In this document: one piece after another, positions 7,241-14,356 of the stretch
Position numbering within the stretch: position 1 is the stretch's first letter
Layout of the letters: each line of letters starts with the position of its first letter
Source of the DNA: Candidatus Desantisbacteria bacterium CG2_30_40_21
GTDB lineage: Bacteria; UBA9089; CG2-30-40-21
DNA: 16,925 nucleotides
Assembly (NCBI GenBank): GCA_001873945.1
Contig: MNYI01000089.1
Location: forward strand, 1 to 16,925
Direction: 5' to 3'
The notes under the pieces: model-generated
Seen by the model: the letters and a program-made list of their open reading frames with translations, nothing else
Databases searched by the model: none
Told to the model about the DNA's origin: nothing
Translations under genes and position numbers: made by a program

Positions 7241-7373
7241 GGTTGATAGGTTGGGAAGGGTTGATTGGTTGGGAAGGGTTGATTGGTTGGGAAGGGAAGA
7301 GTTGATGAATCTGTGTTCCTTTAACCTATCAACTCTTCAATCTATCAACCTATCAACCTATCAACCAATCAAC
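7241..7373. repeat. Tandem repeats arranged as an inverted pair
   Basis: The left arm has three 18-bp copies (7241-7258, 7259-7276, 7277-7294) of ggttgat[a/t]ggttgggaag. The right arm has four 8-bp copies (7342-7349, 7350-7357, 7358-7365, 7366-7373) of ctatcaac or caatcaac, which is the opposite strand of the ggttgatag core. An 11-bp perfect stem, gaagagttgat (7296-7306) with 7328-7338, joins the arms. The whole intergenic region between the wzz-like gene and the WbqC gene can fold into a long hairpin. Register slippage among repeat units would change its size. Confidence 0.75.
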
Positions 7374-7393
7374 AACCTACTGGAGAAATAACA

Positions 7394-8131
7394 ATGATTG
7401 TAAGTATCCATCAGCCGGATTATCTTCCCTGGCTTGGTTTTTTTGATAAGATTTTACGGTGTGATGTTTTTGTGCTATTGGATAATGTTCAATTCAGCAA
7501 GAATTATTTTACTAACCGAAATAAGATTCGTACGGCTGCTGGAAGTGCTACCTCTCAGGGATGGACATGGCTGACTGTTCCTGTGCTAACCAAAGGAAAA
7601 GCAGACCAAAGAATAGATGAAGTACAAATCAACAATATCAGCGAAAGAAGATGGGCAGAGAAACACTGGAAGAGCATTGAGCAAAGCTACAAAAAGGCAC
7701 TGTTTTTTTCCAAATATGCTGATTTTTTTTATCAATTATACTCAAAGGAATTGGATAGCTTGACTGAACTGAATAAGACTATTATTCAATATCTTGTTAG
7801 TGCATTTGGGCTTAACACAAGGATATGTGAAGTAGCAGAGATTAGGGAGGCAGCACCTCTGGCAGTTGAGGGCAAGGGAGGAGAATTGCTTTGCAATATT
7901 TGTCAGTCATTAGGGGCAGATACCTATCTTTCAGGGGCATTTGGGAAAGAATATCTTGATGAAGGATTGTTTACTGATCATGAAATAAAGGTAGTTTACC
8001 AGGAATTTGTTCATCCAGAATATAAGCAGGTATTTTCACCTTTTATTCCTAATATGTCAGCTATTGATCTTCTTTTCAATTATGGCAAGGATAGCTTGCA
8101 AATACTACAGGGAGAAAAAAGGTGTGGATAA
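7394..8131 (+). CDS. WbqC-family protein
   Basis: A 245-residue protein with the recognisable start of the WbqC-like family: IVSIHQPDYLPWLGFFDKI, then VFVLLDNVQFSKNYFTNRNKI and WLTVPV, with 'GADTYLSGAFGKEYLDEGLF' further on. Members occur in O-antigen and capsule clusters, and their biochemical role is not settled as far as I know, so I give no reaction. The length is ordinary for the family. GGAG at 7382-7385, 8 bases from the ATG, supports the start. The last 8 bases overlap the GTG start of the phosphoglycosyl transferase gene, which suggests coupled translation. A repeat-rich hairpin region lies immediately upstream. Confidence 0.85.
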   Translation: MIVSIHQPDYLPWLGFFDKILRCDVFVLLDNVQFSKNYFTNRNKIRTAAGSATSQGWTWLTVPVLTKGKADQRIDEVQINNISERRWAEKHWKSIEQSYKKALFFSKYADFFYQLYSKELDSLTELNKTIIQYLVSAFGLNTRICEVAEIREAAPLAVEGKGGELLCNICQSLGADTYLSGAFGKEYLDEGLFTDHEIKVVYQEFVHPEYKQVFSPFIPNMSAIDLLFNYGKDSLQILQGEKRCG

Positions 8132-8774
8132 AAAAGAAACCTTTTATCGAAGAAAGGGTAAAAGGATAATTGATATTATTGGTGCAATATCAGGATTGAT
8201 TGTTTTTTCCGGACTCTTTGTCATTATCTGGCTATTAGTTAAGATAACATCCTCTGGTCCAGCTATCTATAAGCAGGTAAGGGTTGGAAAAGATGGGGAG
8301 TTTTTTACCCTTTACAAGTTCAGGTCAATGAGAAGGGATGCAGAGATACATTCTGGTCCACAGGAAACAACCAGAAATGATGTCAGGATTACCTTTATAG
8401 GTAGAGTTATTAGAAAAACAGGATTAGATGAAATGCCTCAGTTTTTTAATGTCTTAAAAGGGGATATGCGTATTGTTGGCCCTCGTCCGGAAAGACCATA
8501 TTTCGTAAGCCAGAATAAGTGTTTTCAGGGAAAATGGTTGAGTGTTAAGCCAGGACTTTTTGGATTGGTTGAACTTAAATATGGATTTTCTGATGATTGC
8601 CCGCATATTACACCTGAGGATAAGGTGCCATTGGATCTGGGGTATATTGATAAATATTCCTGCTGGATGGATATAAAAATCTTTTTTGCCGTTGTCTGGA
8701 AAATACTTTTTAGACATTTCTATTTTTCCAGAATATTATCAAAAGAAACAACTGTTCCGGTAAAAAAGGAGTAA
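8124..8774 (+). CDS. Initiating sugar-1-phosphate (phosphoglycosyl) transferase
   Basis: A monotopic polyprenol-phosphate phosphoglycosyl transferase of the bacterial sugar transferase family, which puts the first sugar-phosphate on undecaprenyl phosphate. From GTG 8124 (GGGAG at 8110-8114) the protein is 216 residues, the usual size of the minimal form. Seen in order: KRIIDIIG at about 13-20, a re-entrant membrane helix at about 18-40, 'SGPAIYKQVRVGKDG', 'LYKFRSM', the catalytic Asp-Glu pair (D102-E103 in TGLDEMPQ), and 'NVLKGDMRIVGPRPERP'. The usual PGITG segment is replaced by PGLFGLVELKYGFSDD, a deviation that may bear on substrate choice. Longer upstream starts would only translate WbqC sequence in another frame. 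It overlaps the WbqC gene by 8 bases and is followed by rfbF after 5 bases. Confidence 0.9.
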   Translation: MDKKETFYRRKGKRIIDIIGAISGLIVFSGLFVIIWLLVKITSSGPAIYKQVRVGKDGEFFTLYKFRSMRRDAEIHSGPQETTRNDVRITFIGRVIRKTGLDEMPQFFNVLKGDMRIVGPRPERPYFVSQNKCFQGKWLSVKPGLFGLVELKYGFSDDCPHITPEDKVPLDLGYIDKYSCWMDIKIFFAVVWKILFRHFYFSRILSKETTVPVKKE

Positions 8775-8779
8775 TTCAA

Positions 8780-9550
8780 ATGAAGATTGTCATTCTTGCT
8801 GGTGGATATGGAACAAGATTAAGCGAGGAAACTGTTTTAAGGCCAAAACCAATGATTGAAATAGGCGGTAAACCCATTTTGTGGCATATTATGAAGATAT
8901 ATTCCCATTATGGATTTAATGATTTTATTATTTGTCTGGGCTACAAAGGGTATTTTATAAAAGAATATTTCTCCAATTATTTTTTGCATATGAGTGATGT
9001 AACATTTGATATGACAAATAATTCCGTAGAAATATTAGAAAAACATGTTGAACCATGGCGGGTAACATTAGTTGATACAGGACTGGAACCAATGACAGGT
9101 GGAAGGATTAAGCGGATACAAAGGTATATAGATGGGACATTTATGCTCACATATGGAGATGGTGTAGGAAATATAAACATCAATGAATTGATGAGCGTTC
9201 ATACTAAAAATGGTAAATTAGCTACATTAACATCTGTTCAACCCCCTGGCAGATTTGGTGCCCTTGATATTGATGAAAATAATCAGGTGCGCAAATTTCT
9301 TGAAAAGCCATCAGGGGATGGGACATGGATTAATGGTGGGTTTTTTGTGCTTGAACCTGAGATATTCAACTATATCTCAGGAGATGAGACTGTTTGGGAA
9401 GGAGATTCCTTGCCACAGATTGCCTTAGATGGGCAGTTAGTGTCTTATCGACATCGTGGTTTCTGGCAACCTGTAGATACCTTGCGAGAAAAAACTTTGT
9501 TAGAAGAATTATGGGATGCAAAAAAAGCCCCATGGAAGGTATGGGAATAA
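8780..9550 (+). CDS. rfbF: Glucose-1-phosphate cytidylyltransferase RfbF
   Basis: Catalyses CTP + alpha-D-glucose-1-phosphate to CDP-glucose, the entry step to CDP-linked 3,6-dideoxyhexoses. The 256-residue protein has the nucleotidyltransferase signature LAGGYGTRLSEETVLRPKPM at residues 6-25, then 'IGGKPILWHIM', the metal-binding TYGDGVGNI, and the RfbF-type 'SVQPPGRFGALDID' and 'EKPSGDGTWINGGFFVLEP'. Length equals the usual 256-260. AAGGAG at 8766-8771 overlaps the previous stop codon and supports the ATG. The stop is one base from the rfbG start, so the pair is almost certainly co-translated. Confidence 0.95.
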   Translation: MKIVILAGGYGTRLSEETVLRPKPMIEIGGKPILWHIMKIYSHYGFNDFIICLGYKGYFIKEYFSNYFLHMSDVTFDMTNNSVEILEKHVEPWRVTLVDTGLEPMTGGRIKRIQRYIDGTFMLTYGDGVGNININELMSVHTKNGKLATLTSVQPPGRFGALDIDENNQVRKFLEKPSGDGTWINGGFFVLEPEIFNYISGDETVWEGDSLPQIALDGQLVSYRHRGFWQPVDTLREKTLLEELWDAKKAPWKVWE

Positions 9551-9551
9551 T

Positions 9552-10655
9552 ATGGATAAGTTATTTCAGGGGATATTTAAGGGGAAAGTAGTACTTGTTA
9601 CCGGACATACTGGTTTTAAGGGAGCATGGCTATCGTTGTGGTTAAAGGAATTGGGTGCAAGGATAATTGGATATTCCTTGCCTCCCCCTACTACCCCAAG
9701 TTTATTTGAGACTATTAGATTAAATGAGCATATCACTAATATTATTGGCAATATATTAGATTATGAACGACTTTTAAGTGTTTTAGAAGAATATCAGCCA
9801 GAGATTGTCTTCCATTTAGCCGCTCAATCCCTGGTTCGTGTTTCTTATGAAGAACCAAGGCTGACCTATGAAACCAATGTTATGGGTACGGTTAATATCC
9901 TTGAAGCAATCAGAAAATGTAAATCTGTTCAAGCAGGGGTAATTATTACCAGTGATAAATGCTACGAAAATAGGGAATGGTATTGGGGATATAGAGAAAA
10001 TGAGCCTATGGGTGGTTATGACCCATATTCCAATAGCAAAGCCTGTTCAGAATTAATAACGACTTCATATAGAAAATCATTTTTTAATCCAAACGAATAT
10101 CATATTCACCATGTTGGTCTGGCTTCGGCAAGGGCAGGCAATGTCATCGGTGGTGGTGACTGGGCCCAAGACAGGCTGATACCTGATTGTATCCGATCCA
10201 TTTTAAGGGGAGAAAAAATAATTATTAGAAATCCAAATGCCATTAGACCCTGGCAACATGTCTTAGAACCTCTCAGCGGATACCTTTTGTTGGCACAGAA
10301 ACTTTATTCCAATGATTCACAGTATGCGGAAGGGTGGAATTTTGGGCCTGATGATACTGATGCAAAGCCTGTAGAGTGGATAGTTCAGAGGTTGTGTGCA
10401 AAGTGGGGGGAGAGTGCTTCTTATAAATTAGATGATAGAGAACATCCGCACGAAGCTCACTACCTGAAACTTGACTGTTCAAAGGCTAAAACAGAGTTGG
10501 ACTGGTATCCGAGATGGGACATAGAAAAGGCTATCGACAGTATTATTGAATGGACTCATGCTTATAAAAAAAACGAGGATTTGAGAATAACATGCCTGAA
10601 GCAGATTGAAGAATATTCTGCCAATATGAAAGGAGAAATTTATGATTGCAGTTAA
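9552..10655 (+). CDS. rfbG: CDP-glucose 4,6-dehydratase RfbG
   Basis: A short-chain dehydrogenase/reductase-type enzyme converting CDP-glucose to CDP-4-keto-6-deoxyglucose with bound NAD. The 367-residue protein has the Rossmann motif TGHTGFKG (Gly18, Gly21, Gly24), 'VFHLAAQSLVRVSYEEP', a T-S-D-K motif at 133-136, and the catalytic YSNSK (Tyr159, Lys163). 'SARAGNVIGGGDWAQDRLIPD' and 'RNPNAIRPWQHVLEPL' are typical of this subfamily. I chose ATG 9552 because the upstream extension is only rfbF sequence in another frame and because it abuts the rfbF stop. A weak GGGA lies just upstream, consistent with translational coupling. The last 14 bases overlap the antitoxin-like gene. Confidence 0.93.
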   Translation: MDKLFQGIFKGKVVLVTGHTGFKGAWLSLWLKELGARIIGYSLPPPTTPSLFETIRLNEHITNIIGNILDYERLLSVLEEYQPEIVFHLAAQSLVRVSYEEPRLTYETNVMGTVNILEAIRKCKSVQAGVIITSDKCYENREWYWGYRENEPMGGYDPYSNSKACSELITTSYRKSFFNPNEYHIHHVGLASARAGNVIGGGDWAQDRLIPDCIRSILRGEKIIIRNPNAIRPWQHVLEPLSGYLLLAQKLYSNDSQYAEGWNFGPDDTDAKPVEWIVQRLCAKWGESASYKLDDREHPHEAHYLKLDCSKAKTELDWYPRWDIEKAIDSIIEWTHAYKKNEDLRITCLKQIEEYSANMKGEIYDCS

Positions 10656-10872
10656 AGGTTATTACAAAGATAGGCAGATAAAATTTATGGAGCCATTGCC
10701 AAAGGATGTTTTGGAAGCAGAATTAAATATAATTGTTATTCCCAAAGAAATTCCAATGAATAATACGCATGATAGTGAAAGAGATTTTAAGATGTTAGGT
10801 TGTTACAATTTTTTTGATTCAGAAGATGACAAATATGTAGATTGGGAGGAACATTTTGGCATTAAAACATAG
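10642..10872 (+). CDS. Antitoxin-like small protein paired with a MazF-type toxin
   Basis: A 76-residue acidic protein beginning MIAVKGYYKDRQIKFMEPL, followed by 'AELNIIVIPKE' and an acidic tail (DSEDDKYVDWEEHFG). Small proteins with this 'KGYY..GQIK..EPLP..AEL.IIVIP' pattern commonly sit directly upstream of MazF/PemK-type toxins and are taken as their antitoxins, and the downstream frame is such a toxin. AAGGAG at 10630-10635 is an excellent ribosome binding site 6 bases from the ATG. The gene overlaps the rfbG end by 14 bases and the toxin-RfbH start by 17 bases. It is therefore locked into the sugar operon and probably translationally coupled on both sides. I infer the antitoxin role from position and pattern; no DNA-binding motif is certain. 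Confidence 0.7.
   Translation: MIAVKGYYKDRQIKFMEPLPKDVLEAELNIIVIPKEIPMNNTHDSERDFKMLGCYNFFDSEDDKYVDWEEHFGIKT
10844..10850 (+). promoter_or_regulatory. Ribosome binding site fixing the TTG start of the toxin-RfbH gene
   Basis: GGGAGGA at 10844-10850, inside the antitoxin coding sequence, is 5 bases before TTG 10856. It is the reason for starting the fused frame there. No comparable site precedes GTG 11207, the only plausible internal start for a separate RfbH. Confidence 0.7.
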
Positions 10873-12520
10873 AGTTGGAGAATTGGTTTTGTTAAGCTTT
10901 CCATATACAAATTATAACGAGTCAAAGGTCAGACCTGCGGTTATTATATCAGATAATAATATAGACAATTATGGTAGAAAGGATTATATTGTTGCCTATA
11001 TTACAACCGAAATGGATAATTATGTATTTAGCGAATTCTCTCTAAAATTCAATAATAATGATCTTGATAGTGGAACAGTAAAGAAAGAAAGCCTAATTAG
11101 GGTAGATAAAAATATTCCTATAGAGGATACACAAATATTAAAAAGCAATGTAGCGAGATTAAAAAAAGAAAAGATAGATGAAATATTAAAAATTTGGTCA
11201 AAATTAGTGACTAAAAACTATTATAATTCAATCCACAAACCATCTCATTTATCAGAATTTATTCCTGGCAAATCAAGAATTAATTATGCAGGCAGGGTGT
11301 TTGATGAAAAAGAAATGATTAATCTTGTTGATAGTAGTCTTGACTTCTGGCTTACTACCGGCAGATATGCAGAAAGGTTTGAGAAAGAATTTGCGAAATT
11401 TCTGGGTATTAAACACTGTTCCCTTACCAACTCTGGTTCATCCGCAAATCTTCTGGCATTCATGGCTTTGACATCTCCCAGCCTCAGGGAGAGGAGTATA
11501 AAAAAGGGAGATGAGGTCATTACTGTTGCAGCCGGATTTCCTACAACCGTGTCTCCGATTATTCAGTACGGTGCTGTTCCTGTATTTGTAGATGTTACCT
11601 TTCCAACATACAATATAGATTGTAATCAGTTAGAATCGGCCATTTCTGAAAAAACAAAGGCAATTATGGTTGCCCATACCCTTGGAAATCCCTTTGACTT
11701 AAGCACTGTGAAGGATTTTTGTGACAAACATAATTTATGGCTTATAGAAGACAATTGCGATGCACTGGGTTCAAGATATCTTTATAAAGGTAACTGGCGT
11801 TTTACAGGAAGCATCGGACACATTGGAACCTCAAGTTTTTATCCACCTCATCATATGACCATGGGAGAGGGTGGGGCTGTTTATACCAATGACACAAGGA
11901 TTAAGAGACTTGTAGAATCTTTCCGTGACTGGGGTCGGGATTGCTGGTGTTCATCAGGACATGACAATACCTGTGGTAATCGTTTTGGTCAGCAGTTCGG
12001 AGAACTACCCTATGGATATGATCACAAATATGTATACTCTCATTTTGGATACAATCTGAAGGTGACAGACATGCAGGCAGCCATTGGATGTGCCCAGCTT
12101 GAAAAACTACCATCGTTTATTGATGCGAGAAAGAAAAACTGGAAAATACTTCGTGAGGGTCTTGCTGACCTTGCTGATAAGTTCATTCTCCCTGAGCCAA
12201 CGGAAGGATCTGACCCTTCATGGTTTGGCTTTTTATTGACAGTAAAAGAAAATGCGGGATTCACGAGAGATGCTCTAATAAACCACTTAGAGTCCAATAG
12301 GATACAAACAAGAATGTTGTTTGCCGGAAATCTTATCAAACACCCGTGTTTTGATGAGATGAGAAAAAGCGGGAATGGATACAGGGTAATTGGCGAACTT
12401 ACAAATACCGACCGAATTATGAGAGATTCGTTCTGGGTTGGTGTATATCCAGAAATGACGACAGATATGTTGGAATTTGTGATACAGCAAATATATAAAT
12501 TTGGGCATGGTTCAAATTAG
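10856..12520 (+). CDS. rfbH: MazF/PemK-type toxin domain fused to RfbH (CDP-4-keto-6-deoxyglucose 3-dehydrase)
   Basis: One open frame of 554 codons. Residues 1-117 are a MazF/PemK-like ribonuclease domain: GELVLLSFPYTN, KVRPAVIIS (Arg26), 'YIVAYITT' (Thr50-Thr51), GTVKKESLIRVDK and NVARLKKEKIDEI. Residues 118-554, 437 long and full family length, are RfbH: 'EFIPGKSRINYAGRV', SLTNSGSSANLLAF and SSFYPPHHMTMGEGG. His332 replaces the PLP lysine, the hallmark of this PMP-dependent dehydrase. Its iron-sulfur cysteines fit Cys301 and Cys363-X-Cys365-X7-Cys373. RfbH, with a separate reductase, removes the C-3 oxygen of CDP-4-keto-6-deoxyglucose. The start is TTG with GGGAGGA. An internal GTG at 11207 (Val118) lies exactly at the junction but lacks a ribosome binding site. 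A sequencing error that joined two genes cannot be excluded, but no near-stop is evident at the junction. Confidence 0.88.
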   Translation: MALKHRVGELVLLSFPYTNYNESKVRPAVIISDNNIDNYGRKDYIVAYITTEMDNYVFSEFSLKFNNNDLDSGTVKKESLIRVDKNIPIEDTQILKSNVARLKKEKIDEILKIWSKLVTKNYYNSIHKPSHLSEFIPGKSRINYAGRVFDEKEMINLVDSSLDFWLTTGRYAERFEKEFAKFLGIKHCSLTNSGSSANLLAFMALTSPSLRERSIKKGDEVITVAAGFPTTVSPIIQYGAVPVFVDVTFPTYNIDCNQLESAISEKTKAIMVAHTLGNPFDLSTVKDFCDKHNLWLIEDNCDALGSRYLYKGNWRFTGSIGHIGTSSFYPPHHMTMGEGGAVYTNDTRIKRLVESFRDWGRDCWCSSGHDNTCGNRFGQQFGELPYGYDHKYVYSHFGYNLKVTDMQAAIGCAQLEKLPSFIDARKKNWKILREGLADLADKFILPEPTEGSDPSWFGFLLTVKENAGFTRDALINHLESNRIQTRMLFAGNLIKHPCFDEMRKSGNGYRVIGELTNTDRIMRDSFWVGVYPEMTTDMLEFVIQQIYKFGHGSN

Positions 12521-12525
12521 GAGCT

Positions 12526-12626
12526 GTCAATAAATAAATTTTACAATTTCCTCCCCCTAACCACCGTCAGCGGGGGACATTTGATACAAACGAGAAGTAA
12601 TAGCTTGTATGAGTTTATTTGTTGAC
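12526..12626. repeat. Inverted repeat flanking the rfbH-to-ATPase gap
   Basis: The bases gtcaataaataaat (12526-12539) match the reverse complement of 12613-12626 at 12 of 14 positions. Between them lie tccccc (12552-12557) and ggggga (12572-12577), a possible short stem. No T run follows, so it is not a convincing terminator. The 101-base segment might be a miniature repeat element or recombination remnant marking the edge between the sugar operon and the accessory region. Confidence 0.35.
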
Positions 12627-12659
12627 GGCTACTTACGGTTACCTAAATGGAGAATTAAA

Positions 12660-14276
12660 ATGCAGAAATTACCAATAGGTATTCAGACATTTGAAAAAAT
12701 AATTACCGAGAACTATTGTTATATAGATAAGACAAGAATTATCCATGAACTTATAAACAATGGTACCTACTTCTTTCTATCTCGTCCAAGAAGATTTGGC
12801 AAATCATTATTGATTGACACAATAAAGGGCTTATTTGAGGGCAGGGAAGAGCTTTTTAAGGGTTTGTGGATAGAAGATAAATGGGATTTTAGCCGGAAGT
12901 ATCCGGTAATAAAGATAGATTTTGGTGAAGGTGTATCAAAGAGTAGGGAAGAATTAAGGAAAAAGATAGATGAAACACTGAAGATTAATCAAGAACAACT
13001 TGGTGTCAAGTGTGAATTTGAAACAATATCAGGTCGTTTTAGAGAAATTATAACAAAATCAGCTAAAAAATATAACCAAAGAGCAGTTATTTTAATAGAC
13101 GAATATGACAAACCAATATTAGATAATATAGAAGAGCCTGTGATTGCTCAGGAGATGAGGGAAGAGCTGAAAAATCTATATTCTGTATTAAAGTCAACTG
13201 ATGCCTATATCAAGTTTGTAATGCTGACAGGGGTATCTAAGTTTTCTAAGGTATCGTTATTTTCAGGGTTAAATAATTTATGGGATATAACCTTAGATGA
13301 GCGATTTGCAACAATCTGTGGCTATACTCAGGATGATTTAGAGACAGTATTCAGAGAATACTTAGTAGGTGTAGATTTAGAGAAGGTAAAACTGTGGTAC
13401 AATGGATACTCATGGCTTGGGGAGGGTGTATATAATCCATTTGACATTTTATTGTTTTTAGGTAGTGCAAGTAGAGAGTTTAAGAATTACTGGTTTGAGA
13501 CTGGCAGTCCCACATTTTTATTGAAATTATTAAAGGAACGGGAATATTATATCCCATCTATGGAAGAAATAGAGACAGGAGAGAATCTTATTGGCTCTTT
13601 TGATGTAGATTTTATAGAACCGACTGCTTTATTGTTTCAAACAGGCTATTTGACGATAAAAGATAGAAAGAATTTCAATGGTGATATATATTACACCTTG
13701 ACTTATCCAAATTTAGAGGTAAGGAAGAGCTTAAATGAATACATCGCAGGTTACTTTATCAACAATCCCGGAAATTATCAACAGGGGAAGATACGAATTT
13801 TTAAGGTGATAAATAGTTTGGATACGGGAATAGATTCAGTCCAATTTTTTGAATCCTTAAAAGAAATATTTTGGACACTATTTGCCTCAATTCCTTATAA
13901 CTGGTATATAAATAATCATCTGGATAAATATGAAGGCTACTATGCCTCAATATTTTATGCAGTATTTGCTTCTATTGGATATGCTATAAAATTAGAAGAC
14001 CCCACAAATCGCGGTAGGATTGATATGACTATAACAACCGCGAAGGTAGTGATAATATTTGAGTTTAAGATCATGGAGAAGGAGAAGGAAAGTGAGCAAA
14101 ACACCGCATTAGAGCAGATAAAGAATAAGAAATATTCTGAGAAATACTTGAATTCAGGCAAAGAGATATATCTGGTAGGAATAGAGTTTTCAAAGGTAGA
14201 GAGAAATATAATAAGGTTTGATTGGGAAGTTGTAATTTCCGGTTGCACAGGTGGAAAAAATGTACTCCAGCTATAA
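12660..14276 (+). CDS. AAA-ATPase-like protein with PD-(D/E)XK nuclease domain, copy 1
   Basis: A 538-residue protein of the 'AAA-ATPase_like plus PDDEXK_9' type. The N-terminal ATPase region starts LPIGIQTFEKIITENYCYID and has a P-loop variant RPRRFGKS (42-49) and a Walker B VILIDEYDKP (Asp147-Glu148). A middle region contains 'LWDITLDERFATICGYT'. The C-terminal restriction-endonuclease-like fold has GRID (Asp455), then FEFK (Glu468, Lys470) and a Gln in ALEQIK (Gln486), so the nuclease site looks intact. Biological role of the family is unknown; it is often multi-copy. GGAG at 12649-12652 supports ATG 12660. A longer frame from 12609 adds only unlike sequence. It is paralogous to the next gene, with one tract nearly identical in DNA. 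Confidence 0.85.
   Translation: MQKLPIGIQTFEKIITENYCYIDKTRIIHELINNGTYFFLSRPRRFGKSLLIDTIKGLFEGREELFKGLWIEDKWDFSRKYPVIKIDFGEGVSKSREELRKKIDETLKINQEQLGVKCEFETISGRFREIITKSAKKYNQRAVILIDEYDKPILDNIEEPVIAQEMREELKNLYSVLKSTDAYIKFVMLTGVSKFSKVSLFSGLNNLWDITLDERFATICGYTQDDLETVFREYLVGVDLEKVKLWYNGYSWLGEGVYNPFDILLFLGSASREFKNYWFETGSPTFLLKLLKEREYYIPSMEEIETGENLIGSFDVDFIEPTALLFQTGYLTIKDRKNFNGDIYYTLTYPNLEVRKSLNEYIAGYFINNPGNYQQGKIRIFKVINSLDTGIDSVQFFESLKEIFWTLFASIPYNWYINNHLDKYEGYYASIFYAVFASIGYAIKLEDPTNRGRIDMTITTAKVVIIFEFKIMEKEKESEQNTALEQIKNKKYSEKYLNSGKEIYLVGIEFSKVERNIIRFDWEVVISGCTGGKNVLQL
13272..13489 (+). repeat. Near-identical tract shared with the tandem paralog (copy 1)
   Basis: These 218 bases match 14969-15186 at all but 5 positions by direct comparison, while the coding sequence on either side differs at many silent and replacement sites. 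The pattern suggests recent gene conversion or recombination between the paralogs. Confidence 0.85.
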
Positions 14277-14295
14277 GCTATCCATACCTTAAGAA

Positions 14296-14325
14296 CTTAC
14301 AAATTGTGAACCTGTTGAGTATAAT
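14296..14325 (+). promoter_or_regulatory. Possible promoter of the second ATPase/nuclease gene
   Basis: A perfect -10 TATAAT (14320-14325) sits 18 bases after CTTACA (14296-14301), which matches the -35 consensus at four of six positions. The start codon follows 31 bases after the -10. The 80-base gap and separate promoter suggest the two paralogs can be expressed independently. Confidence 0.45.
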
Positions 14326-14356
14326 ATATCACCAATATGCAAATGTGGAGTAAGAA

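Noticed and set aside
7241..7373. Repeat array as a CRISPR
   Set aside because: Units are 8 or 18 bases, directly abutting with no spacers, and no cas genes are present.
8007..8123. Upstream extension of the phosphoglycosyl transferase frame
   Set aside because: It only translates the end of the WbqC gene in another frame. GTG 8124 has GGGAG correctly spaced and gives the normal family length.
11207..12520. Separate rfbH gene starting at GTG 11207
   Set aside because: No Shine-Dalgarno sequence precedes it and the frame is continuous with the toxin domain. It is kept only as a possible internal start.
12552..12577. tccccc/ggggga stem as an rfbH terminator
   Set aside because: The loop is long and no T run follows, so intrinsic termination is unlikely.
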